Shown: positions 22,833 through 34,005, numbered from the stretch's first letter. The stretch: DNA of 64,000 bases from Perkinsus chesapeaki (GCA_013115145.1 JAAPAO010000009.1:1-64000), one strand, 5' to 3'. Translations and numbers: made by a program. The notes: a model not told the origin generated them from the sequence alone.

Positions 22833-23896
22833 TTAAAAAGGAAAATGAAAGACTTAGAGCAGAGTAGTCCATGCTACACAAGGATGACTGACACGCGGAC
22901 TGGGGACTGTCGGCGGAGTCATGACCGATTCACCGGCTGATACTATGGGTACGCCGTATTTCGGCTCGGGTAGTAGAAGCAAGGGCTTTACAAGGAGTAT
23001 TGCTTACGGGACAGGCAACACGGGTCCGGGGTACACTAGCCCTCGCTAACGGTAAGAGTACAGATGATAAAGATCTTGTCGAGTTCGCATTGCGACTCTA
23101 ACTCATGGAACGCATGCGCACTTTGCTAAACTACAGGAAAACTGCCACGTCGCGACCGACTGTAACACAAGGACGCAGTAACGTGCCGGAGTTCGGTTGC
23201 CGGATGGAGAAGGCTCCCGGGAGCCACATGCCCGTCACCCTGAAGGACGGCAGGGTATAGTGTACCCGGTGCACCCTGTACCGTTATAGTACTGATGGAA
23301 GCATGATTCTCGCTCCCATGAATGCTTAACACTGGAGAAGATCACAACTGCTGCGCGGGGTCCGCGCACGAGAGCTGCGCGGCGTAACTCGTTGTATAAA
23401 ATACGCGAAGCACACATATTCATTGGGCGGTTCCACCTTCTGCGATGAGCAGTACCAGTAAAGACTACCGACATGCTTACTGAGCACTGCTTACTCTTAC
23501 CGCCGTGGTAGGCCACCTTCGCAATTTTTCTTGGAGCACTGCTACTTTTCTGGCTGTTATGTGGAGAGCCGCCATTCGGGGCATTATCGTGCCAGTTGGT
23601 TCATAGGTGACGCGGACAACGATGTAAACGCGTGCCATGCATTCGGCGGGGGGATAGTCGAACTGAGTCGGTGATTGATCTGGGATTATGCATCATATAG
23701 ATAGTCATTGATAATAGCTGCCGTCTTGGCTTGAGGTATCTTTCTTCTATCTACGATTGAATTTATCCTTCGTCGGTTTGATTATCCGCTTGGTCTATAG
23801 AGCGCGGAATCCAGAAAGTTCGGAACTGTGCGAGAGTCCCTCAACTACAGCAAGTTTTGGGATGAAATTCTGACTGAAGAAGTTGACTGCTCATTT
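22833..23896. other. Intergenic, no gene seen
   Basis: Open frames here are short and carry no family signature. The first part must contain the promoter of the hydrolase gene. Confidence 0.5.
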
Positions 23897-24489
23897 TCGG
23901 TCACCGAGCAGCTCCGCGTACAAGACAAACGGTTCACTCATGGTGCAAACAATGTGTAACATTGTAACGGTAACGGCATTTGTGCGATTGCTGTGTTATA
24001 CAATTTATTCGGGGTTTTCGGGACGATTGCTGATGCTATTCTGTGACAGCATTTCTGTCCCGAATTCTGTGTTGTTTTCCGCGCTCATTTGTCTTCCACA
24101 ATTGTGTGCTAAGATTCCTAGCGTCCAATTAGTGGACTCGGTCCATAACTCATGAGTAGAACGTAGTAGGTTTTTAAGCTATTACGGTATCGACGTCATC
24201 ACCTACGAACCACTTGTATCTTTAGACGGAAACGAGTCTTGAGCAATTTATTATTGTGATAGTTCGTCATAACAAGACATTCCCTGCCACATCTGCAATT
24301 GTAGAGGACCATTTCGAGACGCCAAAGGTGATGAGTCCTCCAAGTTCACTTCGCGTTATTTGTCCCTACAGGCTCTACCATCTATCGAGTAACCAATTCC
24401 CAGCATGCTACCTGTTGTATCCCACACTCATTCACCCTGTCTATTCGCTGCGTTAATGAGTCACATTTATGAGATTTTGGAAGCACTAG
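23897..24489 (+). pseudogene. Duplicated 3' end of CFAP91, interrupted
   Basis: 23897-23950 matches the CFAP91 exon at about 20124-20178 (VTEQLRVQ coding block). After about 310 unrelated bases the match resumes at about 24266 and continues to 24489 against about 20170-20388, including the last intron, stop region and 3' flank. Substitutions and the interruption destroy the frame. The 3' flank (CCCAGCATGCTACCTG onward) is nearly identical, so the copy is recent and was made from genomic DNA, because the intron is retained. Confidence 0.85.
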
Positions 24490-24593
24490 GTTTCGACAGT
24501 GTTAACTAAATTATGAGGATTGCACACAGTCCTAGCCCCACATTAGGAAGTAACGCGTACTACAGACTGACACGTTAACAACGTGACGTTGTT

Positions 24594-24960
24594 ACCTTCA
24601 TGGTCTTCACTAAGCCATTCTCCATTAAGCACCATCTTCCGGTGTAGTCCAATTCGTCCACTGCCAACTGGTCCAGTGTGCGTTAGGAGGTGAGTTGGCA
24701 CTGGACGAATTGGGATACACCCCCATCTTCTCCCCACCAGGCGTCGCTTCGGAGTGAATTCGCGTAGCCAGGCTGTTCAGAAGGGAATCGTTCGCACTCC
24801 CACCAACGTAGCGATCAGCGATGCAGTAATGAAGGGAATTGATTCACCTTCCTTGTGTTCACGTGTCCACACAAGGAAGATACCAAAGACCATTGGCCCA
24901 ATTGCAGAACCTACGCACGAGTCGGTGCTATCTAATAGAGCTGCTCACCAGACTGGTGAC
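24594..24960 (-). pseudogene. Duplicated 3' fragment of the MFS transporter gene
   Basis: The part at 24785-24925 is very similar to 25490-25625, the last exons of the neighbouring transporter (AIGPMVFGIFLVWTREHKEG coding segment). Upstream flanks (CTTCACTAAG..ATTC, CCAGGCGTCG.TTCGGAGT) also align with 25345-25415. The copy lacks the rest of the gene and carries an inserted inverted-repeat element, so it is a dead fragment. Confidence 0.8.
24641..24722. mobile_element. 82-bp MITE-like element with 27-bp terminal inverted repeats
   Basis: Left end GGTGTAGTCCAATTCGTCCA and right end, reverse-complemented, GGTGTATCCCAATTCGTCCA continue into ...TGCCAA on both arms: 24 of 27 positions pair. The segment is absent from the homologous flank at about 25365-25390. 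The flanks show a possible duplicated CCATCTTC, compatible with an 8-bp target site. It has no coding capacity. Confidence 0.7.
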
Positions 24961-25381
24961 ACTGGGGACACCAGTGATACACAGTCTAGCTCGCACAGAC
25001 AATTGTGTGGCAACAAAAATAGACAAACGAGGAACCGACTCCGGCTCGAACTGTACCGCCAGGCAATCGTGCTTCCCAAATCACGGTGGGCCTCGATGGA
25101 CCCCAGGTGTCTACTCGACCACGGAGGCTTGACCACGAAGGAACGTGTTGTACAGACGGACCCGTTCAAGCGCTGCTACTTGAAGTGGCTCTTATGTGAG
25201 ACTAAACATTCAGCTTTAGACCGTTCATGTCGAGATGCCTGCTGCCCCTTATGAGGCCTTTTCGCGTCTTGAATACTTCCGTAACACAATGCACTTGACC
25301 CTGGCAGTGATAATAAAAGTTAACCATTATCTTCATCCTCTTCACTAAGATATTCGTCATTAAGCATTCTCTCCCGAGCCA

Positions 25382-26883
25382 TCATCTCCTCCATACCAGG
25401 CGTCGATTCGGAGTAGATCTGGATAGCCTTAGGTAGGCGGAAGTATACGAGGACCTGCACGAGGCTTTCAATACACTATAAAAGAGAATCTGACATACTC
25501 CCGCCAATGTAGCAATCAGCGATGCAACAATGAAGGGAGTTGATTCACCTTCCTTGTGTTCACGTGTCCACACAAGGAAGATACCAAAGACCATTGGCCC
25601 AATTGCAGAACCTACACACGAGCGAAGTCTCACTGCTACCCAATGGAGCTGCTCACCAATCCCTCCGACTGAATTATTAGCGGCCATAGCAGTGCCGGCC
25701 ATACCGGATGGCGTGTAGTCGGCTATCAAGGCCGCGATTGCAGATGAACCTAACACCACCATAAGCTGGTTTAGAAACACGCGAGGCTCCTACCAAGCAT
25801 GGCAGGTCCCGCTAGAGTAGCCCCGAACAGAGCGACATCCACCGAGTTAGCAACCGCGTAAACTAGATAATGTGAGACGTAACAGACCAGAGCGAGAAGC
25901 AGTATCCGCTGCGGTTTCCATTCGCACTCGTTCTGAAGGAAGCGCAGGAGGAGTGTGCTACATAGAAGACCGCTGATGCCAATGCAAGCCGCAAAGAGAG
26001 CTCGTTGAAGAGCAGTAAAACCTAAGGCTGATTGAAGATAAGAATTAATAGACTGAGATATGCCCGAGTCGGCCACGGCGATGGTGAGCCGAACCTCAAG
26101 GCATGTCCGCAGAACTATAGTAGCCCTAGGGGGGAGGTGCAACCAATCGAATGGGCGGGGGCGAGACCGAGAGCCGAATGTCGGATCTCTGGCTCCTGGA
26201 TGAGACTCTGGCAGAACGGCAACCGTGTAGATGGCAGAACCAACGCAGAGAAGTGCCCAAAGGTGGACGATGGTGAAGCTGTGGATTTCAGCGCCTAGCA
26301 TGGGGAAGACTAGCAAGCCCGAGAGGGACAGGGCCATTAGGGCACCGTAGATTCTCATACGGCGTTGAGGCTGAGGGCAGCAGTCCACAACATAGGCGTT
26401 TAGGAGAGGGAACCGGGCGTACTCGGGACCGACTCCAGCAAGGCTGACGAGGACTTCAAGGACAAAATAACCTATCATGTGGGAGACACCAGTCTTGAGG
26501 GCAGACAGGGAGAGCCATAACGGGGGCACCGCTGCCAGAATTGAGTTAACGACGAAGTACCTAGGACATGATACTGGCGGGTGAATGAAAGAATATACTT
26601 GAGCTTACATTCTTCTTCTGGCAAGAGAGTCCGAGTATGCCCCAACTAGCGGACCGGTGAAGCAGCTTATCAGGGCCGAGACGCTCACGGTAACCACACT
26701 CCACAGCAGCTGAACGTCATTGCAGTCACTCGAAGATTGACACCAGCCAATTCTTCTGAAGTACTCTTCTTTGATTTCTATAAGTACCGGTGATACCAGG
26801 GCCATGCCCCAGAAGACAGGCAAGACAGAGGGGCATATTAGCCAGGGGCTTGGGGGTGGAGGAGGGAGATGCGCCGAAGGCAT
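25382..26883 (-). CDS. Major facilitator superfamily transporter
   Basis: First ATG at 26883 (MPSAHLPPPPPSPWLICPSV), then a first membrane segment (PVFWGMALVSPVLIEIKEEY) and the MFS loop 2-3 motif A as GPLVGAYSDSLARR before an intron near 26605. The second exon (to about 25785) carries further helices: LWLSLSALKTGVSHMIGYFV, YVVDCCPQPQRRMRIYGALM, MALSLSGLLVFPMLGAEI. After a short intron come LMVVLGSSAIAALIADYTPS and, across a 45-nt intron, VGGIGSAIGPMVFGIFL. It ends at about 25382. Arrangement resembles TetA/MFSD14- or SLC46-like carriers; substrate unknown. A gamma-glutamyl hydrolase lies 2.5 kb away, which makes folate a possible but unproven substrate. The 28-nt gap near 25775 could be a very short intron or a frameshift. 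Confidence 0.82.
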
Positions 26884-27278
26884 GGTCACCCCGACAGAAC
26901 TATTCGATTTGGCAACTATACACAGCCTACCGTAGAAGATCAGGAGTGCGTAACACTAGGAAGGATTCGCTCAAGTCCACATTAGGATGAGCCGACAGTA
27001 ATGACAACTCAAGAAGATTCTTGACACCAATGAAAGGAAACCTCCCTAATAGAAGCAATCAATTATATGGCCGATGTAGCAGCGACCGTTCGTGCTGCAA
27101 GAAGGCGTGTAATGCTACATTCAGTGTACGGTTATCATTATCAACTGATGTTTTCGCTACGTTGGGAGGTTAGGACTGTGTAGGCATGAAGGATATCTGC
27201 ACCTTAGAGTTTATGGCATCGGGGCCGCACTCCTCGTATCTGAGGGAGCCAGTATTGGGAGGGCCGTTCGGGGCTCCT
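26884..27278. other. Intergenic, no gene seen
   Basis: Contains the 5' flank of the MFS gene and the 3' flank of the actin-related gene. No feature recognised. Confidence 0.5.
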
Positions 27279-29935
27279 TTACTCTTCCTTTGAAAGCCAT
27301 CGATCTTCGAAACTGTCCTTAAGGGAGGCGAAGGCGCTGCCTCCTATCCAGGCCGCCCAGTCTGGGTGCCGATGGGCCTTCTCGACATGAACCTACAGTA
27401 ACGCACTGATAGATCATGCGGGGGGGGGGGAGAGACCGACTTGTGGATTCCTGTTGTGGGAGCGACCTGCTGCCGAAACCGTCCTGGAGAACTTCACGGA
27501 ATGTTCAACCTCCGAGCGCAAGCGCTCTGCAAAGCCTCGGAACTGGGACGTGCCCCCTGAGTAGCTCAGCATACTCATGTGCGAGGCTGCGCCGCCGCCG
27601 CCGCGCCCAACCTGCGAGAATTATCTTCTTATAAAGCTTCAACTTGTCATCGATGGGGCAGTCTTCGATAGATTCAACCACCATCTCGCCTATACCACTG
27701 CCCTCTATTCCGAGGAGGTGCGGATGAAACAAGGACTCAGGAACCTGACAGAGAAGGTATCGATCGGCACCGGAGGTAGGTCGGCAAGCACCTTCCATTT
27801 GTCATCAGCCATGTCGATGGCAGTGCCGTCGGGAAGGGTTATCCTGGGGGACTCGGATTCTGCTTCATACCGATTTTCGTCGAAATCGTCGTCAGTATCA
27901 TGCCACCCGGACCGGCAGTAACACACAGACTCCTTCAACCGACGTAGCTGACCATTTGAGTGTCGAATGATAATCAGCGCATTTGCATCTGTTTTAAAAA
28001 CTTCGAAATTTCCTTCACGACTCGTCCGTCATGTTTATATCCTCCCAAGTTGTGATAGGTATGAGCTTGTCCCGGATATCATACGGCATGGGGATACAGA
28101 AACAGCCGCCAACGGGGTTTTGCCGCTGGAAAATGTTTTTTTCCAATAATACATAATACAGTGCCCAGATTTAGCCGTTCCTGGACGTTTCCTATCAGAG
28201 CTTGGTTGAAAATCGGCTCGGTGCGAATAGTAAAAAAGCTCGAGGGAAGTTATAAGCCTTTGCCATCAGGGACATTGAGAAACAGTTGTCAGGTAGTCAA
28301 TGACGCACCTTTAGTCTGTCTCGTGTCGTAGTGAGCCGCAGGTCAGCCCGTCTGGCTAGCCGCTCGGCGAACTGAACATCGAGGTCGGCCCCACCGAGAT
28401 AGAGCTTCCGGATGCCGCTGGTCACAACGCACCTGAATTCAGAGCTTTTTACATGTGGTAAAGGACAAGCAATCCTAACACTGCGTATCCAACAAGGCCG
28501 ATAAGATTTTGGTCAAACTCGAGGCAAATACTTACCCATGGGAAATAGGCACCACACTAGTCATGGCCTCTCCAGCGTCGACCACGATGCCGTCCTGCCA
28601 ACCTAGGAGCAACTGTCATGTCGATGTGGAAGGAAGAGATGACCTGTCCCAACGAGGGCGGCTACCTCCTTGACGGAGATATTCAAGCTCGGCACTCCAA
28701 GCTCCTCAAACAGCATCTCGGTCTGAAAGACGTGGAGTGCATGGGTGAAGCTAGGATATGCTCTACAGCTTTCTCTCTAATTGATGCCGGATTATAGACC
28801 GGCTCGGTCAGGAGCAGCGGTTGATCCCTAGGGTCAATCTGAATCGAGTGGAGCTCCGAGACACCCCCTTGTGGCGGGTCACCTTGAGGCATTCACGGTA
28901 AACGTATTCGAGGAGGCTGCCAACAGCGTCCGTGTCGGTATAGACACCTTCATTAACCGGATAAGCCAGCCGGAGTGGCTCTCCCTTAAGAACCGACGCA
29001 ACCTGCACGTTAAGGGTAAGACGGGTGGATGGGGATAGACTACAGCGTCGGCTCCGAAGCAGGGAGCGTGCGTACTATCTATGAAACCGTCGAGCTCGGA
29101 CCAGCAGTTCCGTGGTGGGGCATTGGTTCGTCGCTGACCGACAACACCTGAAACCAGACAGCCTTAGGGAAGTGTATCTCTGCGAGAATCGACGTAGAGA
29201 CTTAGAATGCCTTATCTAGTTCCTAAGACATCCTCAGTTAGGATTTCTAATAGTGAATTTATATACCAGTCATTTAACCTAAATATAACTATCCAAGCAC
29301 CGACAGATTTCCCACTTTATATCAAAGTGCAAAGAGGGAGTAAGGCTTCATCAGTAGTGCCGTTTCCCCGGCAATCGATTAACTACAGGGTGTCCCAAAA
29401 CATGTGCTTTTCCGAATAACTTCCTGAGGAGGGCAAATATTTCGAAGGCATGTGCGACGTTTGAAAGCCCTCGAGAAGGACTTCCTAAGGTATACGGCCC
29501 ATGACGATATTCGATCGGGTTGGAAAGAACTTTGGATTTGAAAATTCCCAAATCGGCTGTCTGCTGAGAGGTGGTTCATTTTAGAGTACCTTTAAATGGG
29601 ACACCTCAACGACAGCTAAAGGTTCCTTATTACCACCTCTAAGCAGGGTGGTATGGGACAATTTTTACAAGGGAAAACCTGACCTCTTCCGTTGAAACCG
29701 ATTTTATTGGATTTCAAATATTCAAATTTCTCGCCAGCCCGATCGAATACCATCATGGGCCGTATACCGTTAGGAAGTCATTCTCGAGGGCAAGATGTAC
29801 ATATTCCCCAACCATATTACTTGGTATCTCAACTGATGGTCTAATATGTCGGCCGGTGACGGCCAACCCTGCTCTTGTCTTGCTGGAACCACAGTCTATT
29901 ACGACTGGGCAGGCGGAGGTGGAGCCATTATACAT
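27279..29935 (-). CDS. Divergent actin-related protein
   Basis: Exon 1 (29813-29935) reads MYNGSTSACPVVIDCGSSKT then RAGLAVTGRHIRPSVEIPSN: the actin N-terminal strand and first phosphate loop. After a long intron: RRTNAPPRNCWSELDGF, then VLKGEPLRLAYPVNEGVYTD (actin LKYPIEHG block), DPRDQPLLLTEPVYNPASIR (VLLTEAPLNPK block), TEMLFEELGVPSLNISVKEV, DGIVVDAGEAMTSVVPISHG (phosphate loop 2), IRKLYLGGADLDVQFAERLA, ITLPDGTAIDMADDKWK, VPESLFHPHLLGIEGSGIGE, KIILAG joined to GTSQFRGFAERLRSEVEH, and finally DWAAWIGGSAFASLKDSFED, RWLSKEE and stop at 27279. The C-terminus is shorter than in conventional actin, lacking the last HRKCF-type residues. Many introns are 40-50 nt. ARP subfamily not assigned. Exon 1 has degenerate copies further up. 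Confidence 0.82.
29387..29606. mobile_element. Possible mariner-like MITE
   Basis: Left terminus CAGGGTGTCCCAAAA and right terminus TGGGACACCT form an imperfect terminal inverted repeat about 220 bp apart. CAGGGTGTCCC-type ends are typical of some Tc1/mariner elements. No transposase frame. It sits inside the long first intron of the actin-related gene. Confidence 0.45.
29468..29790. repeat. Inverted repeat, 83-bp arms
   Basis: Arms 29468-29550 and 29708-29790 are reverse complements with scattered mismatches (shared CCCTCGAGAA, GGTATACGGCCCATGA, TATTCGATCGGG). The right arm borders exon 1 of the actin-related gene and the left arm lies inside the mariner-like element. Within a transcript of that gene's intron 1 it could form a long hairpin. 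Confidence 0.8.
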
Positions 29936-30627
29936 GATAGCTACTCACAATGAGCTGTGGGGCAACTATGGGGCAGATGACCAACTTTTTGCAATATAAA
30001 CTCGACGGGATCGACAGTGAAATTAAACTAGTAAATTGCGAATGGGAATCACTCATGCTTAGATGGGGCATCATTGCCGCGACTATACGGACTACGCAAT
30101 CAACTTTTCTACGTTCGATGTGACGACGCTGGAATCAATCCAGGCTTCCTAGGAAAACCCCACCTACTGCAGTGGTCTCAGCCGGACTTAGGCTCGGACT
30201 TGAGTCTCCTACTCAAGCATGATGTTCTTACCACTACTTACCACCGGATTAGCAACGTTGGCTTGTAATTTAAGTGACCATTTCCTCTAAGTTGAGGGAC
30301 CTAACTTTAGCAGTCCCGTGAAAGTAACTAGAGAGAGGTATGGTGCATTTCTACAATTCTATGCCCCCGTCTGGCTATCCTGTCGTTGAGGGCTCATTTT
30401 CAGAAGTTCTTTTGCACCGGAACTGGCCTCAAATGTGACGGGAGTGGAGTAAGTTAGAGCTCAAGTGAGCTGCGCAACGAAAACACGCCACTTGCTCACC
30501 AATGGCGAGTCACCGTGAGTCGTCCCATGTAAACCCCAACCCCTTGGCTCGGTTGGCAGATACTGAAAAACCAAGACGATGTTCTCTTGCCGCGAGTTTC
30601 GAGTTTCCGTGGGGATAGATTGGAAAT

Positions 30628-30958
30628 GTTAACTTCACTACAGATGCAGTTTCGAGAAAGTTAGGAATGGAACCGAGAGACGAGATAGCGGTTTCAAATA
30701 TTTGGGAAGTAACTTCGAACATATGTATTCAGAGAAGATATTATAGCGTTGACACGGCTCTAGTGTTTGACGACGGCAGAACGATACTAAAAAGTGGGAT
30801 GGAGACAGTAGAGGCTATCGATGAGTAAAATGATCTAACTAAGTTCCCCGTTCGTGCGTAGAGGCAGAAGAGGCTTACTATCCTTTAAATAACATGGAGT
30901 TATTGATAATCATATTATAGCCAGGACTCCCTTTCACATGTTAGCCTCCTATAAACCT
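30628..30958. repeat. Segmental duplication R1, copy 1
   Basis: Nearly identical to 35857-36188. It contains a plus-strand open stretch of about 66 codons (VNFTTDAVSRKLGMEPRDE ... ETVEAIDE, then stop) kept open in both copies with a few mostly conservative changes. No start codon precedes it in frame and the family was not recognised, so it may be a duplicated 3' exon of a gene outside this window. Confidence 0.85.
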
Positions 30959-30991
30959 TAGCATTCATGCGATATCCACTTATTCTCTTAC

Positions 30992-31111
30992 CATATTACT
31001 TGGTATCTCAACTGATGGTCTTATGTGCCTGCCAGTGACGGCCAACCCTGCTCTTGTCTTGCTGGAACTACAGTCTATTACGACTGGACAGGCGGAGGAG
31101 CCATTATAAGA
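30992..31111 (-). pseudogene. Copy B of the actin-related first exon
   Basis: Matches exon 1 at 29813-29935 (SACPVVIDC, KTRAGLAVTGRHIRPSVEIP). It has lost the start codon and one codon, has CSSS in place of CGSS in the phosphate loop, and ends at a strong donor (ATG|gtaaga). No following actin exons lie next to it. Confidence 0.8.
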
Positions 31112-32489
31112 CAAAACAAGTGCCTGCTGGGACATCCTTGCTGCCAGAATGCTACAGAATGCTGCAGAGAAAAGGCCAACTCCTTGGAGTTTCGCAGCGC
31201 GGGCGAATTCGCCAGAGACCCGGGTACCATTCGAAAGCTCTGGGCACGGTCTTTCTAATGCCGTATGAAATATCACCACTTCGACATTCGTATTGTACCC
31301 CGAACCACAACTGATCGTAAAATGCCTACATAGAGTAATATGCTTCCGGATTTTACTTTCAGTATTCTTAATTGTCGAAAGAGTCAACTGAGCCAGATGC
31401 AGCATGATTTCACCTTCTGTCTACAGTAAGACATGTCATTTTGGGGAGCGATTGTCACATTGCAATCGCGTGAATTTGAAGATCAGCATATCGATGCCAA
31501 TGGCGTCACGCCACGAGGAGGACCTGATTTACACCCAACTCTAGACCTGATCGCGGAAAATACCTATTTCCTTTCGGTGAGGGCATTTCGGTCTGCAGCC
31601 AACCCATTCTGTAGAGAAGGGCGTAGTAATTGTATTCCGGCTTACCGAATGTACCTTGGATGCTAGCTCAGATCGACGCGGGAGACGCGCCAAACAGGGC
31701 ACTCGTTGCAAGATGTCACATTTCGGTAACAGACTTTGCCGAGAGCAGCTCCTCTCGCTTATAGCGTCCGGGGAGTAGAGTGATGGGGGACAATAGCTTT
31801 TGAATTTGTAGCTTCGAATACTCAACCGTTACAGGAGGTAATGTAGGATGCGCTGTTGCGCTAGCGTCTTAGCTCTGGTGCCAGGTTTTCGACCCTTAAT
31901 ACTTCTTGTGGATCACATACACGTTATCTCAGGCTGAGATTTTGCACAAGTGACCTCCATGTACTAAAGGTATTACCATGCTGAATATGAGGAAAGCTTA
32001 ACTGCCATTTCCTACTACGGTCGGTGGCTTCCTGCACGCGCGCTATCTAGCCTAGATAATCTAGGCGAGAGCGCGCAGAGGCCTCAAAATAGCGTCTACA
32101 GGTTTTTACAGGGCAGGACAGAGTCGAGTAATGATCTAGTCACACTGCTTGCCATTGGCAGCCAATGTTCTATCAAAAGTTGGAGTTGCTAGTCGTATAC
32201 AACAAGATGCTTGTTGTTAGAGCAGTGAAGCTACACGCCCTTTCCTGGTCACCTAAGCGCGGGGCCATCATACAAGCTGCGGGGAACTAACGGAACCTGA
32301 TCAATTGTACTTGATAGTCGAGTCCCGGCGTCCAGCTCGGACAGAGCGGTTATGATCGTATGGTTCTCTCGTCCGGGATAAGTTTTCCCTAGCTGTCTTG
32401 TCCCCCGTTGAATTCGAGAAGCAACGCCCACAGTATATAAGCCTTCTTGTATATCTTTTTCAATCAAGCTGAATCTTATAACAGAACCG
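31112..32489. other. Intergenic, no gene supported
   Basis: An open plus frame at 31433-31666 (MSFWGAIVTLQSREFEDQHI...) has a real ATG but no recognised family, so it is noted without a gene call. The rest shows no family signature. A C/G-rich palindromic patch (CGCGCTATCTAG..CTAGG..GAGCGCGC) lies near 32040-32075. Confidence 0.5.
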
Positions 32490-33556
32490 ATGGGTCCCGT
32501 TGGATCATTCTCTCTTTCAGTTAGGTGTGAAATCCTTTATTTGACCGCCTCCTTTCATCTCGAACCCCACGAAGGCCGCACTGATCGAGGACGTGCAAGG
32601 TTCCTTGTAATGGGTCTCGTCCAGGGCACTGGGCGAGCTGTCGAGTACACCAGAGATAGAGACAACAATTTGGTATTCAACTGGGCACCTGGCGAACGTG
32701 AGTCTTTCATCGATGCTATCGACGGACTGGGGATCCCCGGTTTTGAAATTCCCCAAAATGCGTTTCTGGTGGCACGACCCGCTTTAGAGGGATCCCCCTC
32801 CGTTGTGGGTTATCAACTTGTACCATTCTACGATCAGCCTTTAATGGCCCATGTTCCTGTCAATAGTGACAGGTGCAGTGGCAGCAGCTACGGCATGCAG
32901 TGTTCGAAAGTTCTACCCGTAATATCTACAGTAACGTAGAAGCAACTCAGTGTCTCTGTGAAGTGAGTTTGAATGTTACACTTCGGCCATTCTATATGTT
33001 ACAGAGCAGTGCCCACAGCCGAGAAGGCTCGGCGGTGCAAACATAGATTATTTAACCGATTCATGTACGTCAGCTACTGTCGCCCAAATCTTGTTCAACA
33101 ATTGGGTATAATCCCGGTGTCGCGTTCGTCAATCCCGGACGTTCCTCTTGTCGCTGTTCGCCCCAATAACAATATACCAGTGTTACCCCCGACAGACCTT
33201 CCAATGATAGCCTTCTCATACAAAATTTGAATGCCTTGAACGAAAACTGGGACTACATACGAGGCCAGTGGGAGTCTTACTGTGGGACTAATACTAGATC
33301 GTTTTCTCTTGATAACACATCTGAGGTTGTGTTAGTGTCGTTGAAAATGAGTTTCCACGTGCACGTTACTAGCTTACAATTTACCCTGACTAATCCCTCG
33401 GTGACCGCTAGTCTCAGCCGTTATTGTGGCCTTCAAATCAGTGGTGAAGCCTCTGACTCAAAGCGGGACTCTTGTGGAACCATCCCGAAGCCACAGCGAT
33501 CTTTAGATTGGATTGGAAAGAAACCGCGAGGAAATCTTATCGTGGATATTAGATAG
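32490..33556 (+). CDS. Hypothetical protein, probably spliced
   Basis: ATG at 32490, then an open exon with RFLVMGLVQGTGRAVEYTRD, NNLVFNWAPGERESFIDAID, FEIPQNAFLVARPALEGSPS and LVPFYDQPLMAHVPVNSD to about 32870. A second block (about 33060-33220, PDVPLVAVRPNNNIPVLPPT) and a third (about 33200-33556, LNALNENWDYIRGQWESYC, VVLVSLKMSFHVHVTSLQFT, GKKPRGNLIVDIR, stop) lie in different frames and probably join by short introns. No family recognised. Composition is coding-like on plus. The exon model is tentative, and these could be two genes. Confidence 0.45.
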
Positions 33557-33631
33557 ATATCAATCAACCAAACACTGAGCTTTCACAACAAGGTAAGCTC
33601 AGATACATGTAACACCTCAGGGCCGGTATGC

Positions 33632-34005
33632 GGATCCAGATCCACACGTGCTCTTGAGAAAAAGATCACGAAAAAAGATCAACGCAATGTTTCTCTGGCG
33701 TGATCCTGATCTTTTAGCTCAGATCGATAAATTTGGGATCATGTAGCATGATCATAGATCATTCGGATGATCTGTGGATCACACCACTCATGATCCTGTC
33801 AGTTTTAGATCAGGATCGCAGATCATGGATCAACGACACAAGATTGATAGATCACTGGTACCGCACAAATTGTATGAATCACTCCGTCGGAGCGATGCCC
33901 AGTCACTTCTTAGTGCTTACTAATAGCAGCCTACTGCTACAGCTAATGCTAGTAGTACTACTATTACTCATAGTGAGTGATCCGGACCATCGGCTAGATC
34001 CATAG
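33632..34005. repeat. GATC-dense tract
   Basis: About 18 GATC tetramers occur between 33632 and 33855 and three more near 33978-34005, against roughly one per 256 bp by chance. Spacing is irregular with variable flanks (GGATCC, TGATCA, AGATCA, AGATCG), so it is not a simple tandem repeat. The tract lies just downstream of the hypothetical gene. Function unknown. Confidence 0.85.

Noticed and set aside
27419-27432. Run of G (about 12) near the actin-related gene 3' exons, and a ten-G run at 13850
   Set aside because: Simple homopolymers; could be sequencing-sensitive but carry no feature by themselves.
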